A stretch of 64,000 bases of DNA from Pohlia nutans (taxonomy: Eukaryota; Streptophyta; Bryopsida; Bryales; Mniaceae), in the NCBI GenBank assembly GCA_022496805.1, contig CM040097.1, positions 23,240,072 through 23,304,071 of the forward strand, in the 5' to 3' direction. The notes below the pieces were generated by a model. That model was not told the origin of the DNA, did not search any database, and saw only the letters and a program-made list of their open reading frames with translations. Below, piece after piece: positions 10,608 through 20,700 of the stretch; position 1 is the stretch's first letter, and every line of letters starts with the position of its first letter. The position numbers were made by a program, and so were the translations under genes.

Positions 10608-10718
10608 CTCCCTTGGGTGTGCTACTTAAGAGGGGCAGCCCATGAGTAAAGATCATCTCTTTCCTATGCATTCCAAGTGTTTGTGTGAGGCTTTGGCATT
10701 CTAATCTAACCTTCAATA
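10608..10718 (+). mobile_element. C3: 3' LTR remnant (last 111 bp) in plus orientation
   Basis: It starts within the LTR at CTCCCTTGGG and ends CTTCAATA at 10718. The missing first 207 bp and the rest of C3 lie beyond C1, outside the window. C3 itself sits in the leader of C4: the right flank CAAAT (10719-10723) matches the undisturbed leader sequence and is presumably one half of its duplication. Confidence 0.88.
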
Positions 10719-11143
10719 CAAATCAGCGCTCCAATACCCCAAAATCAGCGCTCCAACGCACGACCTCCACACAATGAGCAATCTAATCTTTGACTCACGC
10801 AAAACACATGAGTGGGCCCATAACCTATTGAAGGTTAGATTAGAATGCCAAAGCCTCACACAAACACTTGGAATGCATAGGAAAGAGATGATCTTTACTC
10901 ATGGGCTGCCCCTCTTAAGTAGTACACCCAAGGGAGTCCCCTTGGCAAACCATATGGGACATCAGCCCATACTCCACTCCTAGTACACTAGGATCAGCCC
11001 ATATCACTTGGGAGACCCAATTCTCATTATCTCTAACTAGTACCACTTCTCTAGTTGCTAGTCTAGCTCATTCGCATCATCTACTCTAGCTAATGCGCAT
11101 GGCTATGAGCAACTTCAGCCCACGCAATCATCCTACTTCAACA
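10719..11143 (-). mobile_element. C4: 5' LTR plus start of leader
   Basis: Only the 5' end of C4 is present to the right of C3: 107 nt of leader (10719-10825, primer-binding site 10812-10825) and a complete type III 5' LTR (10826-11143). The rest was pushed left out of the window by C3 and the copies inside it. The right flank GTTGC (11144-11148) belongs to the 3' LTR of C5, into which C4 inserted. Confidence 0.88.
10826..11143 (-). repeat. C4 5' LTR (318 bp, type III)
   Basis: Full LTR, CTTCAATA end at 10826 and TGTTGAAG start at 11143, followed at once by the interrupted LTR of C5. The repeated 90 bp on either side of 11143 are therefore two different LTRs, not a tandem duplication. Confidence 0.93.
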
Positions 11144-11233
11144 GTTGCTAGTCTAGCTCATTCGCATCATCTACTCTAGCTAATGCGCATGGCTATGAGC
11201 AACTTCAGCCCACGCAATCATCCTACTTCAACA
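11144..11233 (-). repeat. C5 3' LTR fragment (first 90 bp, type III)
   Basis: On the minus strand it begins TGTTGAAGTAGG at 11233 right after the polypurine tract and is cut at GCAAC, where C4 inserted. Confidence 0.92.
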
Positions 11234-14200
11234 CTCCCACTTTGCGAATAGCCAAAGCCTTCGAGCCCAAATGCCACCACTAGTCTTTGATGTCGATCTC
11301 TCGCAAGAGCCTTTGTCAGCACGTCCGCCACCATGTGCTCCGTTGGACAATACTTCAACTCTATCACCTTCATCTCTAACTTCTCTCGAATGAAGTGATA
11401 TTGCACATCAATGTGCTTTGTACGTGAGTGATGCGTTGGATTCTTCGCCAATGACATACTCCCTTGGTTGTCACACATGATTGTTGTAGCCTCCTCTTGA
11501 GTGCATCTCACATCCGCCATTAGTTGCCTCAACCAAATGGCCTCCTTCGTACCGTGGCTCGTCGCCATGTACTCCGCCTCAACCGTTGACGTGGCCGTGG
11601 TTTGTTGGCGCTTGCTATTCCATGAAACGGCCCCCGATCCAACTTTGAACATGTACCCCGTGGTGGATCTACGATCATTGGTATCACCCGCATAATCCGC
11701 ATCACAATACCCACTCAACACAATGTTGTCACCTCCAAGACACAACCTCACATCACTTGTGCCTTTCAAGTACCGCATGATCCTCTTGACCGCAACCCAA
11801 TGACTTGAACCCGGTCTTGCCATGTGTTGACTCACAACGCTGATTGGATACGCAAGGTCCGGCCTTGTTGCAATCATAGCATACATCAATGACCCTACAG
11901 CTTGCTTGTATGGCACATCCACCATAGATTGAGCCTCTAATGCATACTCCTCATCCGTGAGTTTCACGAGTTTGGAATTCACATCCAATGGAGTGCCAAC
12001 CGGTTTGCAATCCTCCATGCCAAAGCGTTTTAGCACATCCATAACATACTTGCTTTGATTCATTGTTATGGTGCGTGTTGCTCTATCTCGCACAAACTCA
12101 ACTCCTAAACAAAAGTGCAACTCACCCAGATCACTCATCTCGTACTCGTTCTCAAGCATTGCCTTCAATGCCTTCAAAGAGCTCATACAACTTGCAAGGA
12201 TGATCAAATCATCCACATATATGATCACGATGACCACATGTTGCCCCTTTTGCATGAAATACAAGCTGTGATCAGCGATGCTCCTTGTGAACCCGATATG
12301 AACAAGAAACGTGTCAATCTTTTGATACCATGCGCGTGGAGATTGCTTCAACCCATACAATGACTTGTTCAACTTGCAAACAAGGTTCTCATTACCTCGT
12401 TGCACAAATCCTTCGGGTTGCACCATGTAGATGTCCTCGTCCAACTCGCCGTTCAAGAACGCCGTCTTCACATCCATTTGATGCATTTCCAAATCCATGG
12501 CAGCCCCGATGGCCAAAATGCATCGAATAGTGGTGAATTTCGCCACCGGTGCAAAGGTCTCATGAAAATCAACACCTTCGATTTGTGAAAAGCCCTTTGC
12601 CACCAATCTTGCCTTATAACGAACCACATCACCCGTTGCATCTCTCTTTGCACGAAATACCCACTTACAACCGATAGCGTTGCGATTCTTGGGGAGGGGA
12701 GTCAATTCCCAAGTGCCATTGTCCATCAACGATTTGTACTCCTCTTGCATGGCTTGCTCCCACTTGTTTGCATCATCACAACTCAACGCTTCACGAATCG
12801 TCAATGGAGCATCTAAAAGTGCAACGTTTGCATGCTCCTCCTCACCTTGAGGGAGAATATGATTCTTCCACCACTCGCCAAGTGGTCTACGATTTCTCTC
12901 TGGATAACGACGATCGCTCGAGGATGCATTGTCTTCAACCGCCGTTGCTTGTGCCTTTTTCTCGCCATTCTTCGTCTTCAAAGGTCGCTCCTCAATATGT
13001 TCCTCATCACCACCATCTTCGTCATCTTCGTCTTCATCAACAATATCAATAACGGGAGATTTGGAAGATTGGTCCACAATCGCCGGTTTATCGCCACTTC
13101 TCCCACTTGGACCATCGTCCAAATTGTCTTCAACCTTGGAATTCTCGCAAAATGTCACATCACGAGCTCGAATGATCTTCTTGGTCTCGAGCGACATGAG
13201 CCTGTACGCCTTGGTACCTTCACAATATCCAAGAAACACACATTTTGTTGCCTTGGCCTCAAGTTTGGTTCTTTGAGAATCGGGTACCTTTGCAAATGCG
13301 ATGCATCCAAATGTGCGCATGTGCTCTACGCGGGGTGGCCTCCCACTCCACGCTTGCTCTGGTGTCATGTTTTGAACCGCACTCGTCGGGCATCGGTTGC
13401 GTGTGTACACCGCAGTCACCACCGCTTCCGCCCAAAGGTCCAAACCCAAATTTTGTGCATGCAACATACTCCTTGCCATTTCCACAATTGTTCGATTTGC
13501 ACGCTCTGCAACTCCGTTTTGTTGTGGTGTATATGGCGTTGTGGTTTGTCTAGCAATGCCTTCTTTCTTCAATAACTCTCCAAATTGGTTGGACATGAAC
13601 TCGCCGCCATTATCCGATCGAAACACCTTGATCTTGTGCTCGGATTGCTTCTCAACCAACGCCTTGAACTCTTTGAACTTCTCAAAACACTCGCTCTTTG
13701 CTTTGATCGGATACAACCATATCTTCCTCGAAAAATCATCAATGAACGTCACAAAATACTTGCAACCCCCCATAGACGTGGTCTTCATTGGACCACACAC
13801 GTCGGAATGCACAATCTCAAGAACCTTGGTTGCACGAGTTGCCCCATCAACTGGAAACGGTGAGCGTTGTTGCTTGCCTTCAATACAACCCTCACATGTG
13901 AATGAACTAGGTGCGACGTGTGATTGTGCAAGATCCATGCCACTTACCATTCCACGCAGTGCTTTCACACTCTTGACATTCAAATGCCCGAGACGACGAT
14001 GCCACAACGCCAACTTGTCTTCGTTTGAACTCGATTGCACCAACGTTGCGGATTCCGCCGCGTGCATCTTGGAAAACTTGATTTGGTACAAGCCGTTGAC
14101 TTCGTGTATAATGGCCACCTCCTCACGACTTGGAGACAACACAAAACACCCTTGGTCGCTAAATTCCACTCGCAAATGCTTCATCACCAAATGTCGCACC

Positions 14201-15291
14201 GATAAAAGATTTGCCTTCAACTTGGGAACGTGGAGGACATCATGGATGGTAATTGTCTTCACACGACCCTTCACCTCGGTGTCTACGACGATGGATCCTT
14301 TACCCACGGCTTGAAGAACCGTATCATCACCCAAAATGACATTCTTTGGAGATATGACGTGATATGATTGGAAACAACTCCTAATGGGCGCCATGTGACT
14401 CGAGGCTCCCGAATCAACAATCCAATCGATCACACTACCATTGCATGACACGTCACTTGCCATCATTGCATACTTGTCCCCGTCATCACTACAAGAAGAG
14501 ACGCTAGTCATAAACGCGTACTCATCACCTGCATCGTTGACCTTTGTATTGTTGGCACTTTCCTCTCTCTTGCGTTTGTAGCAAAATTTTGCCAAGTGGC
14601 CCTTCTTACCGCAATAGTAGCATACCTTGTCTGTAGAGCTCCCACTGGCACCGCTCTTGGATTGCTTCGCCATAAGCGCCGCGCTATCGCCACGAGTCTC
14701 GTTCTCTTTGCGCCGCGAGAGTTCATGCAACAACCGTGATGTCACATAATCAAGAGTGAGCTCGCTAATGGGCCTACTCTCCATAGCAACGATAAGATAC
14801 TCGTACGACGGCGGCAAACTCTCGAGGAGCGTCATAACGATATCACCGTCGGTAATGTTGACGTCTGCGCCGTTGAGCTGATCCGCAAGAGCCTTGACTT
14901 TGTTGATGTGCGCCAACATGTCGTCGTTTTCTTCCATCTTGATGGTGAAAAACTTGCGCCTCAAAAACAAGATATTGACCAAGCTCTTTGCCTCATGAAT
15001 ATTGCAAAGCTTGGCCCATGCCTCGGCGGGAGTCTTGCACGACCGAATATGAGAAAGCTGCGAATCAGAAAGATTAAGAGCCAAAATCGCAAAGGCCTTT
15101 TTCTCTCGCCGAGTGTACGCAGTTCGTACCCTAGCCTCGGCGTCGGACGAAGGCGGTTCCTCACTACCCTCAACTATCTCCCACAATTCTTTTTCGGCCA
15201 TGACCATTTCCATCTTGAATTTCCACAAGTGGAAGTTGACGCCATCGAACTTGTCTACAACCTTAGCACCTTCACCCTCAAATGTAGCCAT
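11218..15291 (-). CDS. gag-pol: C5 gag-pol polyprotein, intact (1357 aa)
   Basis: Same architecture and exact length as C2, with all catalytic residues visible: CCHC 224-237, DSGAS, D,D35E, YVDD and the RNase H carboxylates. Start ATG at 15289-15291; the upstream open frame begins at TTG because GTGAGC is preceded by TTG instead of TTT here. Copy-specific changes are E273K in the acidic gag tail and T305S just after the protease active site. The C-terminus reads VVAFGLEGFGYSQ. The stop lies in the remaining 90 bp of 3' LTR, so the insertion of C4 did not damage the coding region. Confidence 0.94.
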   Translation of the reverse strand: MATFEGEGAKVVDKFDGVNFHLWKFKMEMVMAEKELWEIVEGSEEPPSSDAEARVRTAYTRREKKAFAILALNLSDSQLSHIRSCKTPAEAWAKLCNIHEAKSLVNILFLRRKFFTIKMEENDDMLAHINKVKALADQLNGADVNITDGDIVMTLLESLPPSYEYLIVAMESRPISELTLDYVTSRLLHELSRRKENETRGDSAALMAKQSKSGASGSSTDKVCYYCGKKGHLAKFCYKRKREESANNTKVNDAGDEYAFMTSVSSCSDDGDKYAMMASDVSCNGSVIDWIVDSGASSHMAPIRSCFQSYHVISPKNVILGDDTVLQAVGKGSIVVDTEVKGRVKTITIHDVLHVPKLKANLLSVRHLVMKHLRVEFSDQGCFVLSPSREEVAIIHEVNGLYQIKFSKMHAAESATLVQSSSNEDKLALWHRRLGHLNVKSVKALRGMVSGMDLAQSHVAPSSFTCEGCIEGKQQRSPFPVDGATRATKVLEIVHSDVCGPMKTTSMGGCKYFVTFIDDFSRKIWLYPIKAKSECFEKFKEFKALVEKQSEHKIKVFRSDNGGEFMSNQFGELLKKEGIARQTTTPYTPQQNGVAERANRTIVEMARSMLHAQNLGLDLWAEAVVTAVYTRNRCPTSAVQNMTPEQAWSGRPPRVEHMRTFGCIAFAKVPDSQRTKLEAKATKCVFLGYCEGTKAYRLMSLETKKIIRARDVTFCENSKVEDNLDDGPSGRSGDKPAIVDQSSKSPVIDIVDEDEDDEDGGDEEHIEERPLKTKNGEKKAQATAVEDNASSSDRRYPERNRRPLGEWWKNHILPQGEEEHANVALLDAPLTIREALSCDDANKWEQAMQEEYKSLMDNGTWELTPLPKNRNAIGCKWVFRAKRDATGDVVRYKARLVAKGFSQIEGVDFHETFAPVAKFTTIRCILAIGAAMDLEMHQMDVKTAFLNGELDEDIYMVQPEGFVQRGNENLVCKLNKSLYGLKQSPRAWYQKIDTFLVHIGFTRSIADHSLYFMQKGQHVVIVIIYVDDLIILASCMSSLKALKAMLENEYEMSDLGELHFCLGVEFVRDRATRTITMNQSKYVMDVLKRFGMEDCKPVGTPLDVNSKLVKLTDEEYALEAQSMVDVPYKQAVGSLMYAMIATRPDLAYPISVVSQHMARPGSSHWVAVKRIMRYLKGTSDVRLCLGGDNIVLSGYCDADYAGDTNDRRSTTGYMFKVGSGAVSWNSKRQQTTATSTVEAEYMATSHGTKEAIWLRQLMADVRCTQEEATTIMCDNQGSMSLAKNPTHHSRTKHIDVQYHFIREKLEMKVIELKYCPTEHMVADVLTKALARDRHQRLVVAFGLEGFGYSQSGSVEVG

Positions 15292-16253
15292 ATCCTTGAT
15301 TGAAGGACGTACGCTCACCAAATTCAGCCCCTAGAAAGCTAAGAAAAATTGTTTTTATGATTTTTGACAATTTTGTGATTTGTGAAGCAAATTGCACACG
15401 TACGTGCTTCTAATGCCTCCAAACTAATTCCAAACACTAAATCAGCACCTTTGTGCTACACATCAACCTCACAACACTCAATCGTGATGGTTCTTAGTGA
15501 ATTTGCACAAGATCAAAGCACAACACCCTAACTAGGAGAATTGCGCACTCGTTGGCTCAAATCCACTCAAATCAGCACCCTTGTGCTTCACAACACGTAA
15601 CGCACCCTATGGACACCCTTGTGCCTTCCAAGGACTCTAAATCAATGCAAATTCAGCCCCTTCAAGTCCTAATTGCATTGAAATTCATCAAATCAGCCCC
15701 GTTGTGCATTCACTAACCCAAACTCTAATTTTGAGCACTCCAAGGGCATAACTCACATTCCAAACCCTTGTGCAAGAATTGCAATACCAAAATCAGATTG
15801 TAGACTCACCCCAAGAGCCTCAAAGCATAAAAGTGCCTTGCAACAACACAAGTGCACAAATTGAGCACAAATTGAGCCAATAAGCTCCAATAAGCTCCAA
15901 TAAGCTCCAATCAGCTCCAATATACTCCAACAAGCACCAATAAGCTCCAAAGCTCCAATTCAGCCCTTGTAGACGTGTATAAACTCCAAAGGTGCTCCAA
16001 AGTGCTCCAAAAGCTCCAAATCAACAAATGATAGCTCCAAAGTGCGAATTCAGCCCTCCAACACGTAGATCAAAGGTAGGAAGATTGTAATACCTCCCAA
16101 TGTCGAAATCAGCCCACCAAAGCTCGAATTCAGCCCTCCAAAGTGCCAAATCAGCGCTCCAATACTCCAAAATCAGCGCTCCAACGCCCGACCTCCACAC
16201 AATGAGCAATCTAATCTTTGACTCACGCAAAACACATGAGTGGGCCCATAACC
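15292..16253 (-). other. C5 leader
   Basis: Primer-binding site 16240-16253; three AAGCTCCAAT units (plus-strand reading) at 15882-15911; GCTGAWTT motifs as in C17. No gene seen. Confidence 0.85.
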
Positions 16254-16571
16254 AATTGAAGGTTAGATTAGAATGCCAAAGCCTCACACAAACACTTGGA
16301 ATGCATAGGAAAGAGATGATCTTTACTCATGGGCTGCCCCTCTTAAGTAGCACACCCAAGGGAGTCCCCTTGGCAAACCATATGGGACATCAGCCCATAC
16401 TCCACTCCTAGTACACTAGGATCAGCCCATATCACTTGGGAGACCCAATTCTCATTACTTCTAACTAGTACCACTTCTCTAGTTGCAAGTCTTGCTCATT
16501 CGCATCATCTACTCTAGCTAATGCACATGGCTATGAGCAACTTCAGCCCACGCAATCATCCTACTTCAACA
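16254..16571 (-). repeat. C5 5' LTR (318 bp, type II)
   Basis: Start TGTTGAAG at 16571. The inner end beside the primer-binding site is CTTCAATT, unlike the usual CTTCAATA. Confidence 0.94.
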
Positions 16572-17408
16572 TCTTCAACCTTGGAATTCTCGCAAAATGT
16601 CACATCACGAGCTCGAATGATCTTCTTGGTCTCGAGCGACATGAGCCTGTACGCCTTGGTACCTTCACAATATCCAAGAAACACACATTTTGTTGCCTTG
16701 GCCTCAAGTTTGGTTCTTTGAGAATCGGGTACCTTTGCAAATGCGATGCATCCAAATGTGCGCATGTGCTCCACGCGGGGTGGCCTCCCACTCCACGCTT
16801 GCTCTGGTGTCATGTTTTGAACCGCACTCGTCGGGCATCGGTTGCGTGTGTACACCGCTGTCACCACCGCTTCCGCCCAAAGGTCCAAACCCAAATTTTG
16901 TGCATGCAACATACTCCTTGCCATTTCCACAATTGTTCGATTTGCACGCTCTGCAACTCCGTTTTGTTGTGGTGTATATGGCGTTGTGGTTTGTCTAGCA
17001 ATGCCTTCTTTCTTCAATAACTCTCCAAATTGGTTGGACATGAACTCGCCGCCATTATCCGATCGAAACACCTTGATCTTGTGCTCGGATTGCTTCTCAA
17101 CCAACGCCTTGAACTCTTTGAACTTCTCAAAACACTCGCTCTTTGCTTTAATCGGATACAACCATATCTTCCTCGAAAAATCATCAATGAACGTCACAAA
17201 ATACTTGCAACCCCCCATAGACGTGGTCTTCATTGGACCACACACGTCGGAATGCACAATCCCAAGAACCTTGGTTGCACGAGTTGCCCCATCAACTGCA
17301 AACGGTGAGCGTTGTTGCTTGCCTTCAATACAACCCTCACATGTGAATGAACTAGGCGCGGCGTGTGATTGTGCAAGATCCATGCCACTTACCATTCCAC
17401 GCAGTGCT
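16572..17408 (-). pseudogene. C6: integrase fragment of a disrupted copy
   Basis: An 837-bp remnant encoding residues about 444-722: the CxxC half of the integrase zinc region, the complete D,D35E core and the following SH3-like segment. Changes V-to-A, P-to-A and E-to-G lie close to the zinc region, making it one of the more diverged pieces. It is bounded left by the insertion of C5 and right by the 3' LTR of C7. Its own gag half should follow C7, but instead plus-strand C8 does, so the rest of C6 has been lost or moved. Confidence 0.9.
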
Positions 17409-17726
17409 TATTGAAGGTTAGATTAGAATGCCAAAGCCTCACACAAACACTTGGAATGCATAGGAAAGAGATGATCTTTACTCATGGGCTGCCCCTCTTA
17501 AGTAGCACACCCAAGGGAGTCCCCTTGGCAAACCATATGGGACATCAGCCCATACTCCACTCCTAGTACACTAGGATCAGCCCATATCACTTGGGAGACC
17601 CAATTCTCATTATCTCTAACTAGTACCACTTCTCTAGTTGCATGTCTAGCTCATTCGCATCATCTACTCTACCTAATGCGCATGGCTATGAGCAACTTCA
17701 GCCCACGCAATCATCCGACTTCAACA
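17409..17726 (-). repeat. C7 3' LTR (318 bp, type I)
   Basis: Start TGTTGAAGTCGG at 17726, end CTTCAATA at 17409, polypurine tract at 17727-17736. Confidence 0.95.
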
Positions 17727-20700
17727 CTCCCACTTTGCAAATAGCCAAAGCCTTCGAGCCCAAATGCTATCACTAGTCTTTGATGTCGATCTCTCGCAAG
17801 AGCCTTTGTCAGCACGTCCGCCACCATGTGCTCCGTTGGACAATACTTCAACTCTATCACCTTCATCTCTAACTTCTCTCGAATGAAGTGATATTGCACA
17901 TCAATGTGCTTTGTACGTGAGTGATGCGTTGGATTCTTCGCCAATGACATACTCCCTTGGTTGTCACACATGATTGTTGTAGCCTCCTCTTGAGTGCATC
18001 TCACATCCGCCATTAGTTGCCTCAACCAAATGGCCTCCTTCGTACCGTGGCTCGTCGCCATGTACTCCGCCTCAACCGTTGACGTGGCCGTGGTTTGTTG
18101 GCGCTTGCTATTCCATGAAACGGCCCCCGATCCAACTTTGAACATGTACCCCGTGGTGGATCTACGATCATTGGTATCACCCGCATAATCCGCATCACAA
18201 TACCCACTCAACACAATGTTGTCACCTCCAAGACACAACCTCACATCACTTGTGCCTTTCAAGTACCGCATGATCCTCTTGACCGCAACCCAATGACTTG
18301 AACCCGGTCTTGCCATGTGTTGACTCACAACGCTGATTGGATACGCAAGGTCCGGCCTTGTTGCAATCATAGCATACATCAATGACCCTACAGCTTGCTT
18401 GTATGGCACATCCACCATAGATTGAGCCTCTAATGCATACTCCTCATCGGTGAGTTTCACGAGTTTGGAATTCACATCCAATGGAGTGCCAACCGGTTTG
18501 CAATCCTCCATGCCAAAGCGTTTTAGCACATCCATAACATACTTGCTTTGATTCATTGTTATGGTGCGTGTTGCTCTATCTCGCACAAACTCAACTCCTA
18601 AACAAAAGTGCAACTCACCCAGATCACTCATCTCGTACTCGTTCTCAAGCATTGCCTTCAATGCCTTCAAAGAGCTCATACAACTTGCAAGGATGATCAA
18701 ATCATCCACATATATGATCACGATGACCACATGTTGCCCCTTTTGCATGAAATACAAGCTGTGATCAGCGATGCTCCTTGTGAACCCGATATGAACAAGA
18801 AACGTGTCAATCTTTTGATACCATGCGCGTGGAGATTGCTTCAACCCATACAATGACTTGTTCAACTTGCAAACAAGGTTCTCATTACCTCGTTGCACAA
18901 ATCCTTCGGGTTGCACCATGTAGATGTCCTCGTCCAACTCGCCGTTCAAGAACGCCGTCTTCACATCCATTTGATGCATTTCCAAATCCATGGCAGCCCC
19001 GATGGCCAAAATGCATCGAATAGTGGTGAATTTCGCCACCGGTGCAAAGGTCTCATGAAAATCAACACCTTCGATTTGTGAAAAGCCCTTTGCCACCAAT
19101 CTTGCCTTATAACGAACCACATCACCCGTTGCATCTCTCTTTGCACGAAATACCCACTTACAACCGATAGCGTTGCGATTCTTGGGGAGGGGAGTCAATT
19201 CCCAAGTGCCATTGTCCATCAACGATTTGTACTCCTCTTGCATGGCTTGCTCCCACTTGTTTGCATCATCACAACTCAACGCTTCACGAATCGTCAATGG
19301 AGCATCTAAAAGTGCAACGTTTGCATGCTCCTCCTCACCTTGAGGGAGAATATGATTCTTCCACCACTCGCCAAGTGGTCTACGATTTCTCTCTGGATAA
19401 CGACGATCGCTCGAGGATGCATTGTCTTCAACCGCCGTTGCTTGTGCCTTTTTCTCGCCATTCTTCGTCTTCAAAGGTCGCTCCTCAATATGTTCCTCAT
19501 CACCACCATCTTCGTCATCTTCGTCTTCATCAACAATATCAATAACGGGAGATTTGGAAGATTGGTCCACAATCGCCGGTTTATCGCCACTTCTCCCACT
19601 TGGACCATCGTCCAAATTGTCTTCAACCTTGGAATTCTCGCAAAATGTCACATCACGAGCTCGAATGATCTTCTTGGTCTCGAGCGACATGAGCCTGTAC
19701 GCCTTGGTACCTTCACAATATCCAAGAAACACACATTTTGTTGCCTTGGCCTCAAGTTTGGTTCTTTGAGAATCGGGTACCTTTGCAAATGCGATGCATC
19801 CAAATGTGCGCATGTGCTCTACGCGGGGTGGCCTCCCACTCCACGCTTGCTCTGGTGTCATGTTTTGAACCGCACTCGTCGGGCATCGGTTGCGTGTGTA
19901 CACCGCAGTCACCACCGCTTCCGCCCAAAGGTCCAAACCCAAATTTTGTGCATGCAACATACTCCTTGCCATTTCCACAATTGGTCGATTTGCACGCTCT
20001 GCAACTCCGTTTTGTTGTGGTGTATATGGCGTTGTGGTTTGTCTAGCAATGCCTTCTTTCTTCAATAACTCTCCAAATTGGTTGGACATGAACTCGCCGC
20101 CATTATCCGATCGAAACACCTTGATCTTGTGCTCGGATTGCTTCTCAACCAACGCCTTGAACTCTTTGAACTTCTCAAAACACTCGCTCTTTGCTTTGAT
20201 CGGATACAACCATATCTTCCTCGAAAAATCATCAATGAACGTCACAAAATACTTGCAACCCCCCATAGACGTGGTCTTCATTGGACCACACACGTCGGAA
20301 TGCACAATCTCAAGAACCTTGGTTGCACGAGTTGCCCCATCAACTGGAAACGGTGAGCGTTGTTGCTTGCCTTCAATACAACCCTCACATGTGAATGAAC
20401 TAGGTGCGACGTGTGATTGTGCAAGATCCATGCCACTTACCATTCCACGCAGTGCTTTCACACTCTTGACATTCAAATGCCCGAGACGACGATGCCACAA
20501 CGCCAACTTGTCTTCGTTTGAACTCGATTGCACCAACGTTGCGGATTCCGCCGCGTGCATCTTGGAAAACTTGATTTGGTACAAGCCGTTGACTTCGTGT
20601 ATAATGGCCACCTCCTCACGACTTGGGGACAACACAAAACACCCTTGGTCGCTAAATTCCACTCGCAAATGCTTCATCACCAAATGTCGCACCGATAAAA

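Larger units (their letters stand above)
11144..16571 (-). mobile_element. C5: copia element, complete except for a 3' LTR split by C4
   Basis: 5' LTR 16254-16571, leader 15292-16253, gag-pol 11218-15291, polypurine tract 11234-11243 and the first 90 bp of the 3' LTR (11144-11233); the other 228 bp lie left of the window beyond C4. The right flank TCTTC (16572-16576) is in the integrase region of C6. The two LTRs differ at about 3 of the 90 comparable bases (type III against type II), more than any complete copy here, so C5 is older or recombinant. Confidence 0.92.

Noticed and set aside
11054..11233. A 90-bp tandem duplication of the LTR end
   Set aside because: The two 90-bp runs are the end of the C4 LTR and the remainder of the C5 LTR, explained by insertion at GTTGC.
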